A stretch of 64,000 nucleotides of DNA. It comes from Oscillospiraceae bacterium. GTDB taxonomy: Bacteria > Bacillota > Clostridia > Oscillospirales > CAG-272. The notes beneath the pieces were generated by a model that was given only the letters and a program-made list of their open reading frames with translations, ran no database searches and was not told the DNA's origin. Below are positions 7,396 through 16,037 of the stretch, one piece after another. Every line of letters begins with the position of its first letter. Within the stretch, counting starts at the first letter, position 1. Location: assembly GCA_015064685.1 (NCBI GenBank), contig SVRT01000010.1, forward strand, positions 1 to 64,000. Direction: 5' to 3'. The translations under genes and the position numbers were made by a program.

Positions 7396-8664
7396 TTAAA
7401 GGGTAAATCCCTCTTTTTTAAGTATTTCTCTGACCTCTGCCACGTCAACGTCTCGCACTGTCGTGCCGTTCTTCTTTGCAACCGATACCGCAGTGCCTGC
7501 CGCATGACCAAGCTCCGCGCAATAAGGCATTATTCTGAAGGATGCCTGCGCCTCGTGAGTTGCGGAAATGCAACGTCCCGCGACTAAGAGATTGTCCTTT
7601 CCCTTAGGGATGAGACAACGGTAAGGTATCTCATACCATTCGCCCAAGCCGAAATAGTGGTGGCTCGTTCCGGTTCCCTCGGGGTTATGGATATCTATGT
7701 CGTAGTTTGCGACCGCGATCGCATCGGGGAAACGCGCGAGGGATACGAGATCCTCCTGTGTCAGCACGTATTCGCCGTCTACCTTGCGACTCTCACGGAT
7801 TCCTATCTGGATAGCCGTGGAGAGGACCTTTGAGTTTTCAAAACCCTCAATATTCTCCTTCAAGAACTTGTGTATCTCATACACCTGCTCTCTAGCGTCG
7901 ATCTCCGCCTCTGTAACCTCAAAGATGTCTGTCGGATTCTTTTTTACGATCCTCGTCGTATTGAAGTGAAGCACTCCACGGTTAAGATTTCCGAATATCA
8001 GCACGTCCTCGCGCGGATTCTTGATAAATCCCTTTTGTTGATATTCCCTGTAAAGAGGATTGATCTTATTTCTGTTCTGAACGTATTTTTCTTTGTCAAC
8101 TCCGCCCATTCTGAAGCAAAGAGTCATAGGCTGGCAAAGCGAATCCTTCTCTCTTCCGAGTCTGCACGAGCATCCCGCAATAACTGACAGCTCCGCGTCA
8201 CCCGTAGCGTCGATAAAATGATCGGCATAGAGATCAACGAAGAGTCCGCGTCCAAATGCCCTGATCGAATTTATTCTACTACCGTCAAGCATTACACCCG
8301 TGACCGTGGTATTGAAAAGAAGCGAAACTCCGTACTTTTTGCACATTCTGTTGAGTACGAGCTTTAATATTTCCTCATCGAAGTCGGTAAGATAGTCCTT
8401 GGAGTTCTGATTGCCCGCAAGTTCCCACATCTCGCTAATTATCTCGTGAAATATGTCTCCACAAAGGAACTTTTTCTCCTTCGTCTCCTTGTCCTTCGTC
8501 CAGTAAGGCATAAAAGGCATAACGAGAGCGTTTGCAGCAGCGCCGCCAAGACAGTTGTATCTCTCTACCAAAAGCACGTCGACTCCCTTTTTCGCTGCAG
8601 AGATCGCTGCGGAAACTCCCGCAAGACCTCCTCCGACAACTATCAGATCATATTTTCTGTTCAC
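7396..8664 (-). CDS. FAD-dependent oxidoreductase (FAD_oxidored family)
   Basis: Flavoprotein of unknown substrate. The N-terminus is an FAD-binding Rossmann motif (DLIVVGGGLAGVSAAISAAKKG) followed by ERYNCLGG, as in the Pfam FAD_oxidored family. A second GDAE-like site (IDATGDAELSVIAGC) and a C-terminal segment, LVAGRCISATHEA, fit the same family. The track's start is too long: SD GGAGGTATATT precedes a GTG at 8664, giving 422 aa. There is no signal peptide, so it is cytoplasmic. It lies between guaB and the UPF0597 gene, each with a terminator, so no operon partner is evident. Confidence 0.85.
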   Translation of the reverse strand: MNRKYDLIVVGGGLAGVSAAISAAKKGVDVLLVERYNCLGGAAANALVMPFMPYWTKDKETKEKKFLCGDIFHEIISEMWELAGNQNSKDYLTDFDEEILKLVLNRMCKKYGVSLLFNTTVTGVMLDGSRINSIRAFGRGLFVDLYADHFIDATGDAELSVIAGCSCRLGREKDSLCQPMTLCFRMGGVDKEKYVQNRNKINPLYREYQQKGFIKNPREDVLIFGNLNRGVLHFNTTRIVKKNPTDIFEVTEAEIDAREQVYEIHKFLKENIEGFENSKVLSTAIQIGIRESRKVDGEYVLTQEDLVSLARFPDAIAVANYDIDIHNPEGTGTSHHYFGLGEWYEIPYRCLIPKGKDNLLVAGRCISATHEAQASFRIMPYCAELGHAAGTAVSVAKKNGTTVRDVDVAEVREILKKEGFTL

Positions 8665-8710
8665 AATATACCTCCAAATAATCAAGGCGATCAACTTTAT
8701 CAATTGGACC

Positions 8711-8749
8711 AAAAACGCCCATCAAGCGGGAGCGCGGATGGGCGTTTTA
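8711..8749 (-). terminator. Terminator of glyA-guaB
   Basis: AAAACGCCCATC pairs with GATGGGCGTTTT about 30 nt past the guaB stop codon, ending in a T run on the minus strand. Confidence 0.85.
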
Positions 8750-8779
8750 AAATTTCATTCGCGACCTTGTCGCACAGCT

Positions 8780-10282
8780 TTATTTCAACGATGTCTTATC
8801 CTTCTGAATAACGTCGTGAGCGCCGCCCTCAACGATACTCGTAGCGGATACGAGCGTGAGAGTTGCCTTCTCCTGAAGCTCGGGGATAGTCAAAGCACCG
8901 CAGTTGCACATGGTTGACTTGACCTTCGCAAGCGTCATAGCAACGTTGTCCTTAAGGCTTCCCGCGTAAGGAACGTAGGAGTCAACACCCTCCTCGAAGG
9001 ACAGCTTCTTGTCTCCGCCGAGGTCATATCTCTGCCAGTTTCTTGCACGCGCGCTTCCCTCGCCCCAATACTCCTTGTAGTAGGTACCTCCGATGCTCAC
9101 CTTGTTAGAGGGAGACTCGTCGAAGCGAGCGAAATATCTTCCAAGCATTACGAAATCGGCGCCCATAGCAAGCGAGAGTGTGATGTGGTGATCGTAAACG
9201 ATACCGCCGTCGGAGCATACGGGAACGTATACACCTGTCTCCTCAAAATACTTATCTCTCTCAGCACATACCTCGATGAGGGCGGTAGCCTGTCCGCGAC
9301 CGATGCCCTTCGTCTCACGGGTGATACAGATAGAACCTCCTCCGATACCGACCTTGATAAAGTCAGCGCCGCAATCGGCAAGGAAGCGGAATCCTGCAGC
9401 GTCAACAACGTTACCCGCACCGATCTTTACACTGTCACCGTAGTGCTCACGCACCCAAGCAATAGTTCTCTGCTGCCACTCCGAAAAGCCCTCGGAGGAG
9501 TCGATACAAACAACGTCGACACCCGCCTCAACAAGCGCGGGGATTCTCTCTGCGTAATCACGGGTATTGATGCCCGCGCCAACAACGTATCTCTTGTTAG
9601 AATCAAGAAGCTCGTTAGGATTCTTCTTGTGAGAGGTATAGTCCTTGCGGAATACGAAATAGCGGAGTCTCTGCTCATCGTCAATAATAGGAAGTGAATT
9701 GAGCTTGTGATCCCAGATAATGTCGTTTGCTTCCTTAAGCGTAGTTCCCTCTTTGGCAACTACAAGCTGATCGAAGGGAGTCATAAATGTCTCGACCTTC
9801 GTGTCAACACTCATACGGCTTACGCGGTAATCTCTTCCGGTAACGATACCGAGGAGCTTACCCTCCGAAGTTCCGTCATCGGTAACAGCAACGGTAGAGT
9901 GACCTGTCTTCTCTTTGAGCGCAATTATATCAGCAAGAGTTGCGTCGGGACGAACGTTCGAATCGCTCGAAACAAATCCTGCCTTGTGATCTTTTGCCCT
10001 CTTTACCATCGCAGCTTGATCCTCGATCGTCTGCGAGCCGTAAATAAAGGACACACCGCCCTCTTTTGCGAGAGCCACAGCGAGCTTGTCACCGGAAACA
10101 GACTGCATGATCGCAGAAACCATCGGGATATTCATAGTAATTGCGGGCGTCTCACCCTTCTTATACTTTACAAGGGGGGTCTTGAGACTTACGTTAGCCG
10201 GTATACACTCGCTTGAGGAATAACCGGGAATAAGAAGATACTCATTAAACGTATGTGAGGGTTCATTGATAAACTTTGCCAT
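8780..10282 (-). CDS. guaB: Inosine-5'-monophosphate dehydrogenase
   Basis: Oxidises IMP to XMP with NAD+, the committed step to GTP. The 500-aa protein is a TIM barrel interrupted by a CBS pair (~residues 100-220, including [13 protein letters not shown] and [14 protein letters not shown]). The catalytic loop is [17 protein letters not shown], with the active Cys. SDGGIVYD binds the substrate phosphate region, and the flap contains a YKEYWGEGS segment. It lies 41 nt after glyA and has no separate promoter or purine riboswitch in that gap, so glyA-guaB are probably co-transcribed, joining one-carbon and purine metabolism. Confidence 0.97.
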   Translation of the reverse strand: MAKFINEPSHTFNEYLLIPGYSSSECIPANVSLKTPLVKYKKGETPAITMNIPMVSAIMQSVSGDKLAVALAKEGGVSFIYGSQTIEDQAAMVKRAKDHKAGFVSSDSNVRPDATLADIIALKEKTGHSTVAVTDDGTSEGKLLGIVTGRDYRVSRMSVDTKVETFMTPFDQLVVAKEGTTLKEANDIIWDHKLNSLPIIDDEQRLRYFVFRKDYTSHKKNPNELLDSNKRYVVGAGINTRDYAERIPALVEAGVDVVCIDSSEGFSEWQQRTIAWVREHYGDSVKIGAGNVVDAAGFRFLADCGADFIKVGIGGGSICITRETKGIGRGQATALIEVCAERDKYFEETGVYVPVCSDGGIVYDHHITLSLAMGADFVMLGRYFARFDESPSNKVSIGGTYYKEYWGEGSARARNWQRYDLGGDKKLSFEEGVDSYVPYAGSLKDNVAMTLAKVKSTMCNCGALTIPELQEKATLTLVSATSIVEGGAHDVIQKDKTSLK

Positions 10283-10323
10283 TTTTCATTTTCTCCTTCT
10301 CTTACGAATATACTAAGTAATTA

Positions 10324-11562
10324 TCAGTTGTAAATAGGATATTTCTCACAGAGGGCAATAACCTCTTTTGTGATCTTCTCCTTGTTCGCCTCGAAATCGG
10401 TAGCAACAAGCTTCATCCACTTAGCTATTATCTTCATTTCTTCAACGCCGAAGCCGCGCGAGGTGACTGCGGGAGTGCCGACTCTGATACCGCTTGTAAC
10501 AAAAGGCTTCTCGGGGTCATTTGGGATAGCGTTCTTGTTTACAGTAATGTGTACCTCATCAAGACGGTGCTCCATCTCCTTGCCTGTCACACCGAAGGGG
10601 CGGAGGTCGATGAGCATAAGGTGGTTGTCGGTGTCACCCGAAACGATGCTGAAGCCTTCCTCCTTGAGGGCCTCGCAAAGAACCTTGGCATTATTTACTA
10701 TATTCTGCTGATATTCCTTGAACTCGGGTGTAAGAGCCTCTCCGAGCGCTACTGCCTTAGCCGCGATAATGTGCATAAGAGGACCTCCCTGCGTTCCGGG
10801 GAAAACAGCCTTGTCTATCTGCTTTGCAAGCTCCTCACGACAAAGGATCAATCCGCCACGGGGACCGCGAAGTGTCTTGTGTGTCGTCGTAGTAACAACG
10901 TCAGCATAAGGAACAGGGCTCGGATGAAGTCCTGCGGCAACAAGACCTGCAATGTGAGCCATGTCGACCATGAAGTAGGCACCTACCTCCTTGCAGATCT
11001 CGCTGATCTTCTCAAAGTCGATGGTTCTCGAGTATGCACTCGCACCCGCGATGATCATCTTGGGCTTGCACTCAAGCGCGGTTGCTCTTATAGCATCGTA
11101 ATCGAGCATTTCTGTATCGTCAGATACACTGTACGGAACAATATTGAAGTACTTACCGGAGATGTTGACAGGAGAGCCGTGAGAGAGGTGACCGCCGTGA
11201 GCGAGATTAAGTCCCATAACAGTGTCGCCGGGCTCAAGAAGTGCAAAAAATACCGCGAGATTCGCAGAAGCGCCGCTGTGAGGCTGAACGTTGGCGTGCT
11301 CTGCTCCAAAAAGCTTTTTAGCACGGTCGCGCGCAATATCCTCTACGATATCGACACACTGACATCCGCCGTAGTAACGCTTACCGGGAAATCCCTCGGC
11401 ATACTTATTTGTGAGAACTGTTCCCGCAGCTAAAAGCACTGCCTTTGAGACAATGTTCTCGGATGCGATAAGTTCAATGTTGTGTTGCTGGCGCTGAAGC
11501 TCAAGGTTGCAGGCGTCGTGCACTTCCTTGTCGTAGATAGAAAGCTCGTCAAAAAAATTCAT
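10324..11562 (-). CDS. glyA: Serine hydroxymethyltransferase
   Basis: PLP enzyme that converts serine and tetrahydrofolate to glycine and 5,10-methylene-THF. The 412-aa length is standard. [13 protein letters not shown] lies near the N-terminus. The PLP lysine sits in [28 protein letters not shown] and the C-terminal [15 protein letters not shown] are also diagnostic. SD AAAGGA precedes the ATG. It is first in a two-gene unit with guaB. The ~80-nt leader carries a small hairpin (TTGTCGG/CCGACAA, ~11611-11628) of unknown meaning; no glycine or THF riboswitch is recognised. Confidence 0.98.
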   Translation of the reverse strand: MNFFDELSIYDKEVHDACNLELQRQQHNIELIASENIVSKAVLLAAGTVLTNKYAEGFPGKRYYGGCQCVDIVEDIARDRAKKLFGAEHANVQPHSGASANLAVFFALLEPGDTVMGLNLAHGGHLSHGSPVNISGKYFNIVPYSVSDDTEMLDYDAIRATALECKPKMIIAGASAYSRTIDFEKISEICKEVGAYFMVDMAHIAGLVAAGLHPSPVPYADVVTTTTHKTLRGPRGGLILCREELAKQIDKAVFPGTQGGPLMHIIAAKAVALGEALTPEFKEYQQNIVNNAKVLCEALKEEGFSIVSGDTDNHLMLIDLRPFGVTGKEMEHRLDEVHITVNKNAIPNDPEKPFVTSGIRVGTPAVTSRGFGVEEMKIIAKWMKLVATDFEANKEKITKEVIALCEKYPIYN

Positions 11563-11642
11563 CTCGGTGTTCCTTTCTTTTTTATAATAGTGGTTAATTG
11601 CGATATTGTCGGCGTTTCCGACAAAAAATAATATTTGAAATA

Positions 11643-11671
11643 ATTATACTATAAAAGCGTTTTATTGTCAA
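11643..11671 (-). promoter_or_regulatory. glyA-guaB promoter
   Basis: Perfect TTGACA (11666-11671), 17 bp, TATAAT (11643-11648) on the minus strand. Confidence 0.85.
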
Positions 11672-11824
11672 GAGTCGGTTTTTGATTTTGCAATTTTTGT
11701 CGTTATGCGTAGAAAGGAGACTCATTTAAATCTATGCCTTGTTTTATTGCACAAAAAAGACCTCTTTAGCATAAAAATAACTCCTGCAAAATATCATTCT
11801 ATTAGCAAACCTCGGAGGAAAACT

Positions 11825-12571
11825 ATGAAAACCCGCACAAGCATAAAAATCATATTATTTCTTATCATTTCATCAATGTCTATATGCATACTCGCATATC
11901 TGCTCGGTACACTGTATCTACCCAACCGCAATAATGATCTCCAAGCCTCGTCAAATGTAGAAAAAGACTCCGTAACAGTTATTATAGATGCGGGACACGG
12001 CGGTGAGGACGGAGGGGCATCAAGTGTATCGGGGCTTGTCGAAAAGGATATCAACCTTGATATCTCACTCAATTTGTTCGATATGCTCTCCTCTTGCGGT
12101 GTTAATGTTATTATGACTCGCACAGACGACCGCCTGTTATACGACAGGAACGTAGATTTTCAAGGTAGGAAGAAAAAGCTGGACCTCGCCGCTCGTCTCG
12201 CAGTCGCCAATGATACCGATAACGCTATTTTTATCAGTATTCACATGAATTCATACACGAATCCCAAATATTCGGGGCTTCAGGTCTGGTATTCACAAAA
12301 TGAGCCCTCGTCCTATACACTCGCCGAGCTTATTCAAACGAATAACCGCAAATATCTCCAGCCATATAACAACCGGAAAACGAAGGCAGCAACCTCCGCC
12401 ATAAACCTGCTTCATAACGCAACCTGCCCCGCCGTTCTCGTCGAATGCGGATTTCTCTCAAACCCCGACGAAGCCGCGCTTTTTGAAACAGAAAAATATA
12501 AGCAAAAGGTCGCTTTTATACTTTTTTCCTCAATCATGGAATATTTGAACGAAAAAAGCTCTGCCTCTTGA
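11825..12571 (+). CDS. N-acetylmuramoyl-L-alanine amidase (Amidase_3, CwlD-like)
   Basis: Zinc enzyme that cleaves the amide bond between MurNAc and the peptide stem of peptidoglycan. The 248-aa protein has one N-terminal membrane anchor (~8-30), so the catalytic domain faces outside. Zinc and catalytic residues are all present: His in DAGHGGEDGG, Glu in VEKDINL, His in ISIHMNS and Glu in VLVECGFLSN. Size and single anchor resemble CwlD, which makes muramic-delta-lactam in spore cortex; that role is inferred. The ATG at 11825 follows SD GGAGG; the track's 40-aa extension is discarded. Confidence 0.9.
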   Translation: MKTRTSIKIILFLIISSMSICILAYLLGTLYLPNRNNDLQASSNVEKDSVTVIIDAGHGGEDGGASSVSGLVEKDINLDISLNLFDMLSSCGVNVIMTRTDDRLLYDRNVDFQGRKKKLDLAARLAVANDTDNAIFISIHMNSYTNPKYSGLQVWYSQNEPSSYTLAELIQTNNRKYLQPYNNRKTKAATSAINLLHNATCPAVLVECGFLSNPDEAALFETEKYKQKVAFILFSSIMEYLNEKSSAS

Positions 12572-12596
12572 CAGACTCACCTTTTTGTTGTATAAT
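12568..12596 (+). promoter_or_regulatory. pnuC promoter
   Basis: Perfect TTGACA (12568-12573), 17-bp spacer, TATAAT (12591-12596). The -35 overlaps the end of the amidase gene, whose stop TGA (12569-12571) lies inside it. Confidence 0.9.
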
Positions 12597-12603
12597 ATAG
12601 CAA

Positions 12604-12703
12604 ATGATAAATACGTTCTGCCACCGGGTAGAGATGCAGAAGCATCCGCAAGCGCACGTTAGGTCTTAGAAGTGCGTTTACGGATGCTTTTTTTAGGAGA
12701 AAA
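12604..12703 (+). promoter_or_regulatory. pnuC leader: candidate riboswitch with terminator/antiterminator
   Basis: The ~100-nt leader shows mutually exclusive hairpins. P1 pairs TTCTGC (12616-12621) with GCAGAA (12636-12641). A terminator pairs AGCATCCG and CGCAC (12641-12657) with GTGCG and CGGATGCT (12672-12688) and ends in T7 directly before SD AGGAG. An alternative GATGC-AGAA-GCATC hairpin (12633-12646) would break both P1 and the terminator. This is the layout of an OFF switch, fitting control of a vitamin transporter. The ligand class is not recognised; an NAD+-related class is only a guess from the downstream gene. Confidence 0.65.
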
Positions 12704-13393
12704 ATGAAGATTAAAAGATTAATAAACTACTTTTCACCGTTCGAGTGGAGCCTCTGGCTCACATCCCTGTTTATTATTTTCCTCTTTTTCTGTCTGTTTG
12801 ACAGAGAGGGATATCTGACGCTCATTTCATCGTATATAGGCGTTACATCTTTGATATTTGCCGCAAAGGGCAACCCGACGGGACCCGCGCTGATGATAAT
12901 ATTCAGCGTCCTCTACGGCATTATATCCTATTCCTTTTCCTATTACGGTGAGATGGCGACCTACCTCGGCATGACCGCGCCTATGTCCGTCATAGCACTC
13001 GTGGCATGGCTAAAAAACCCTTACGGCAAAAGCCAAGCCGAGGTAAAGGTCAATAAGATATCAGTCAAAGAAGGAATATTCGCGATAATTCTCACCACAA
13101 TCGTTACAATAGCCTTTTATTTTATTCTGCTCGCGCTGAATACCGCTAATATGATCCCAAGCACGATCTCGGTGATGACAAGCTTTCTTGCAGTCTACCT
13201 CACGTGGAGACGAAGTCCGTACTACGCACTTGCCTATGCCGCAAACGATGTGATCCTTATTATTCTTTGGATACTTGCAACGCTCGAGGATATATCCTAC
13301 TTCTCGGTAACAGTCTGCTTTGCGGTGTTCCTCGTAAACGACCTGTACGGATTTATCAGTTGGCAAAGAATGCAGAAAAGACAAGAAAAATGA
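12704..13393 (+). CDS. pnuC: PnuC-family nicotinamide riboside (or related vitamin) transporter
   Basis: Integral membrane facilitator for nicotinamide riboside, or for riboflavin or thiamine in some subfamilies. The 229-aa protein has about seven hydrophobic segments. It carries the family's conserved C-terminal region: LTWRRSPYYALAYAANDV, then a helix with W, then NDLYGFISW. The SD AGGAG is 4 nt after the leader terminator's T run, so expression depends on readthrough. No kinase gene is adjacent. Assignment to family is firm; the exact vitamin is not. Confidence 0.88.
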   Translation: MKIKRLINYFSPFEWSLWLTSLFIIFLFFCLFDREGYLTLISSYIGVTSLIFAAKGNPTGPALMIIFSVLYGIISYSFSYYGEMATYLGMTAPMSVIALVAWLKNPYGKSQAEVKVNKISVKEGIFAIILTTIVTIAFYFILLALNTANMIPSTISVMTSFLAVYLTWRRSPYYALAYAANDVILIILWILATLEDISYFSVTVCFAVFLVNDLYGFISWQRMQKRQEK

Positions 13394-13414
13394 GCGACGG
13401 AGTCGCTCATTTTT
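13386..13414. terminator. Bidirectional terminator shared by pnuC and the pseudouridine synthase
   Basis: AAAAATGAGCGAC pairs with GTCGCTCATTTTT across a 3-nt loop. The stop codons of both convergent genes (pnuC at 13391-13393, rluA-type at 13407-13409) lie inside the stem. Confidence 0.85.
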
Positions 13415-14084
13415 CTTTGGTTTTAAAAGCATCCCACGGGTAAGCATCCGCGGGATTGCTCTCAACCGAGATCACCTTTTTCGTCACCGGATGGATAAAC
13501 TCCACCTTATGTGACCAAAGCGCACAGGTCGCCTTGTTGTCTCTGCTACCGTATTTTCCGTCCCCAACAAGCGGCATCTTTCTCGATGCAAGCTGTACCC
13601 TTATCTGATGAGTCCTGCCCGTGACAAGCTCGACCTCGACAAGCGACATCACGTCCCCATCCTCGCGCGTCACGCTCTCTAAAAGCTTGTAGCTTGCCAG
13701 GGCTTCTTTCACACCCGCGCGTTTTTTTGCAACGACAAAGGACTTGTTCTTCTGCTTGTCGTGATATAAAAGGTCGCGCATCTCGCCCTCATTCTCCGAG
13801 GGCGCACCGTGAACGACTGCAAGATAGGCCTTTTTATAGTCTCCCGATTGAACGAGAGAAGAAAGCTTCCTCGTCATATCAGAGCGCTTTGAATATATCA
13901 TCGCACCACCAGTCATAGTGTCAAGACGGTGAACGAGTCCAACGTACGCGTCCTCGCCCTTCTGCGCCCTGTACTGCGACAGAAGCGTTATCATATCCTC
14001 TTTACCGCTACTGCTCACCTGCGACTCGACACCCACGGGTTTCTCGCAGACTATTAAGTATCTATCTTCATATAATACTTTCAT
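13407..14084 (-). CDS. RluA-family pseudouridine synthase
   Basis: Isomerises uridine to pseudouridine in rRNA or tRNA. The 225-aa protein has the catalytic motif VHRLDTMTGGAMIYSK with the nucleophilic Asp, plus VELVTGRTHQIRVQLA. It has no N-terminal S4 domain, so it is a short RluA/RluC-like form; the target uridine cannot be told. The ATG at 14084 is preferred to the track's upstream TTG, although the SD is weak. It is convergent with pnuC. Confidence 0.9.
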   Translation of the reverse strand: MKVLYEDRYLIVCEKPVGVESQVSSSGKEDMITLLSQYRAQKGEDAYVGLVHRLDTMTGGAMIYSKRSDMTRKLSSLVQSGDYKKAYLAVVHGAPSENEGEMRDLLYHDKQKNKSFVVAKKRAGVKEALASYKLLESVTREDGDVMSLVEVELVTGRTHQIRVQLASRKMPLVGDGKYGSRDNKATCALWSHKVEFIHPVTKKVISVESNPADAYPWDAFKTKEK

Positions 14085-14110
14085 CTTCAACTATTCTTTC
14101 ACACGATGAT

Positions 14111-14779
14111 CTAAATAAGCTCTTCTCTGTCTTGTAGTAATTCACCTTCATACATAAAATGCCGTGCAACATATCCAGGACCGTGGGATGTTGACTCCTT
14201 TCCACTCACCAATTTTGCTAAGCGTGTCATTGACATTACCTCTCCATTGTATTCTACACTTTTCTTATCGATTACAGTGCACATAACATTTGGATTATCA
14301 GTATTAACAAGTATCGCACCTGAAGGTACGTTCCAATTATCAAATGTCCAATTCGCACTTCGGGAAGCCCTTTTATTTTCCATTTCCTCTGCCAAGTTTT
14401 CTGCTAATTCTTCTTCCATAATACTATCAGTACTTGTTTTCCATTTTTTCAATCTTTCAGGACAATCGTGTATTTCCGCCATCGCCTCAAAGACAGCATA
14501 AGCATCTTCCGGAGATATGGCGTAAAACTCTCGCACTCTTCTTTGTCCGTTATAATCGTCTATTGAACGCAAATTACGATTCAATTTATCAATAATTATA
14601 TGCATTTTCTTGTCCAGTAGTCGATTATTAACTTCGTAGGTCGCATAGACTCTAAACGCGAATGGTGTACACTCTGATCTATTTAGGTCTTTAACCCTTT
14701 CTTCAACATTATCAGCATATCCGATTTTTACCCAATCACGAAATGATGGATTTGTAAGTATATATATGTATCCCTTCAT
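14111..14779 (-). CDS. GIY-YIG nuclease-like protein (T5orf172/MUG113 type) with DUF4357-like C-terminus
   Basis: The N-terminal ~95 residues resemble the T5orf172/MUG113 branch of GIY-YIG nucleases: YIYILTN, then VKIGYADNVEERVKDLN with the conserved Arg. A charged middle region follows. The C-terminus (SGAILVNTDNPNVMCTVID, SMTRLAKLVSG, YEGELLQDRE) resembles DUF4357-like modules seen in DNA-modification contexts. Such proteins often come with restriction or phage-defence genes, but here the neighbours are housekeeping. The gene is visibly more AT-rich than its neighbours and has its own promoter, which suggests a later arrival. Function is unknown. Confidence 0.8.
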   Translation of the reverse strand: MKGYIYILTNPSFRDWVKIGYADNVEERVKDLNRSECTPFAFRVYATYEVNNRLLDKKMHIIIDKLNRNLRSIDDYNGQRRVREFYAISPEDAYAVFEAMAEIHDCPERLKKWKTSTDSIMEEELAENLAEEMENKRASRSANWTFDNWNVPSGAILVNTDNPNVMCTVIDKKSVEYNGEVMSMTRLAKLVSGKESTSHGPGYVARHFMYEGELLQDREELI

Positions 14780-14812
14780 ATTTATGCCTCCTAGTAGGTG
14801 TTTTATATTTGA

Positions 14813-14841
14813 ATTATACCATCATTTGATGGAAGAGTCAA
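14813..14841 (-). promoter_or_regulatory. Promoter of the GIY-YIG gene
   Basis: TTGACT (14836-14841), 17 bp, TATAAT (14813-14818) on the minus strand, ~33 nt before the start codon. Confidence 0.8.
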
Positions 14842-14864
14842 CACTTAAACGCGCAAAAGTACAA

Positions 14865-14979
14865 GACCTTTCAATTTTGTCGCAGACAAGGCGCACCGGA
14901 GGAAACCAAGCGCAGGCGTAGTTACCTACGTCAAGCTGTTTCCGAGGAGCAACGCCGTATGCGGCAAAAGTCAAAGGTC
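14865..14979. repeat. Structured dispersed repeat, copy A
   Basis: This 115-nt imperfect palindrome shares a core with copy B at 19313-19433. Outer stems are GACCTTT/AAAGGTC and TTTTGTCGCA/TGCGGCAAAA. Two conserved 16-nt strands (GACAAGGCGCACCGGA and GAGGAGCAACGCCGTA) face each other. An inner arm has GGAAAC/GTTTCC, AGC/GCT and GGCGTAG/CTACGTC around a TTAC loop. The stems differ in sequence between copies but stay paired. It lies between the rpmA terminator and the GIY-YIG promoter. It could be a MITE-like element or a structured RNA. Confidence 0.85.
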
Positions 14980-14987
14980 GCGAATAA

Positions 14988-15024
14988 ATAGATAAGGGGT
15001 GCGTGTACCGCACCCCTTATCTAT
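14988..15024 (-). terminator. Terminator of rplU-prp-rpmA
   Basis: A 16-bp stem (ATAGATAAGGGGTGCG and complement) starts 15 nt after the rpmA stop codon and is followed by TTATT on the minus strand. Confidence 0.85.
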
Positions 15025-15039
15025 AGCCTGTCGAAAGAA

Positions 15040-15318
15040 TTAGTCAGCGTATACGCTAACCTGCTTCTTTCCGCCTGCCTTATGCTCAAACTTAACCCTT
15101 CCGTCGATAAGAGCGAAGAGCGTATCATCCTTACCGATACCAACGTTGTTACCGGGATGAATAGCTGTTCCTCTCTGTCTTACGAGGATGTTGCCGGCGA
15201 GAACTACCTGACCGTCAGCTCTCTTAACGCCAAGGCGCTTGGATTCGCTATCACGGCCGTTCTTGGTAGAACCGACACCCTTCTTATGAGCAAAGAACTG
15301 TAAACTAAGCTTTACCAT
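15040..15318 (-). CDS. rpmA: 50S ribosomal protein L27 with Prp-cleavable N-terminal extension
   Basis: Large-subunit protein whose N-terminus reaches the peptidyl transferase centre. The 92-aa product begins with [11 protein letters not shown]. That is the Firmicutes-type extension which the protease Prp cuts between the two-Phe site and AHKKG before L27 can function. The body ([32 protein letters not shown]) is typical. It lies 39 nt after prp in the rplU-prp-rpmA operon. Confidence 0.98.
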   Translation of the reverse strand: MVKLSLQFFAHKKGVGSTKNGRDSESKRLGVKRADGQVVLAGNILVRQRGTAIHPGNNVGIGKDDTLFALIDGRVKFEHKAGGKKQVSVYAD

Positions 15319-15357
15319 TATCTTTACCTCCTGTTATGTGTGTGTAAGTTGTTCGCC

Positions 15358-15720
15358 TTACTCGTCGTAAGGTCTGTCCTCGATGGAAACATCGAGAAAA
15401 TCGTAATACTCCTCGATAAGATCCTCGATCTGCTTGTAGTATGCAAGAAAAATTCCCGATACCGCATATCTCTTGAGCTCGTCCTCCTCATATTCGGGGA
15501 GAGCGGACTTCGATCTTACTCGGATGTTTGTAGTTTCCTCATCGATCTCATAGTCGACCGAGGAAGCATACGCTACCTCTACGCTGTTGATAATAAGCAT
15601 TGTCATTGCGGAAAGCGCCGCACAGAGAATATCGTCTCCTTCGGTGCCAAAGCCCGTATGTCCCTGCTCCTCAAAGCCGTAGAAGACGCCGCCGCTACGG
15701 AAAAATACAATTTTCGTCAT
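15358..15720 (-). CDS. prp: Ribosomal-processing cysteine protease Prp
   Basis: Removes the N-terminal extension of L27. The 120-aa protein carries the expected catalytic pair: His in GHTGFG and Cys in DDILCAALSAMTM. The extra acidic tail ends EDRPYDE. It sits between rplU and rpmA, 5 nt after rplU, the conserved position in Firmicutes. The presence of the extended L27 downstream supports the call. Confidence 0.95.
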   Translation of the reverse strand: MTKIVFFRSGGVFYGFEEQGHTGFGTEGDDILCAALSAMTMLIINSVEVAYASSVDYEIDEETTNIRVRSKSALPEYEEDELKRYAVSGIFLAYYKQIEDLIEEYYDFLDVSIEDRPYDE

Positions 15721-15725
15721 AGCGA

Positions 15726-16037
15726 TCAGCCAACGATGGATGTGATCTGAACCTTGGTATAAGGCTGTCTGTGACCGATCTTCTTCTTGGAGTCCTTCTT
15801 GGACTTGTACTTAAGAACATAGATCTTCTTGCCCTTACCGTTCTTTACAACAGTACCCTTAACAACTGCACCGTCAACAACAGGTGTACCTGCCTTAAAG
15901 CCTGCCTCTGTGGAAACTGCAACGACCTTGTCAAAAACAACCTCGCTGCCCTCTTCGCAGTCAAGCTTCTCAACGAAGATAATATCCTGCTCCGTTACCT
16001 TGTACTGCTTTCCGCCGGTTTCGATTATTGCAAACAC
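15726..16037 (-). CDS. rplU: 50S ribosomal protein L21
   Basis: Large-subunit assembly protein. The GTG at 16037 after SD GAGAGGTG gives a 103-aa protein starting FAIIETGGKQYKV, the normal L21 N-terminus; the longer ORF-track start runs through the leader RNA. The C-terminal KKIGHRQPYTKVQITSI is diagnostic. First gene of rplU-prp-rpmA. Confidence 0.97.
   Translation of the reverse strand: MFAIIETGGKQYKVTEQDIIFVEKLDCEEGSEVVFDKVVAVSTEAGFKAGTPVVDGAVVKGTVVKNGKGKKIYVLKYKSKKDSKKKIGHRQPYTKVQITSIVG

Noticed and set aside
10549-11433. 294-aa + strand ORF
   Set aside because: Antisense to glyA, with no family signature.
11563-11642. Glycine or THF riboswitch before glyA
   Set aside because: Only a small TTGTCGG/CCGACAA hairpin is present; no known consensus.
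14111-14779. Homing endonuclease of an intron
   Set aside because: No interrupted gene or intron structure surrounds it, and the domain belongs to the T5orf172/MUG113 type.
14822-15013. 63-aa minus ORF, similar to the 60-aa ORF at 19267-19449 (shared APR/Q-KQLDV-NYA)
   Set aside because: The similarity comes from the structured repeat, not coding: no SD, and the variation follows base pairing instead of codons.
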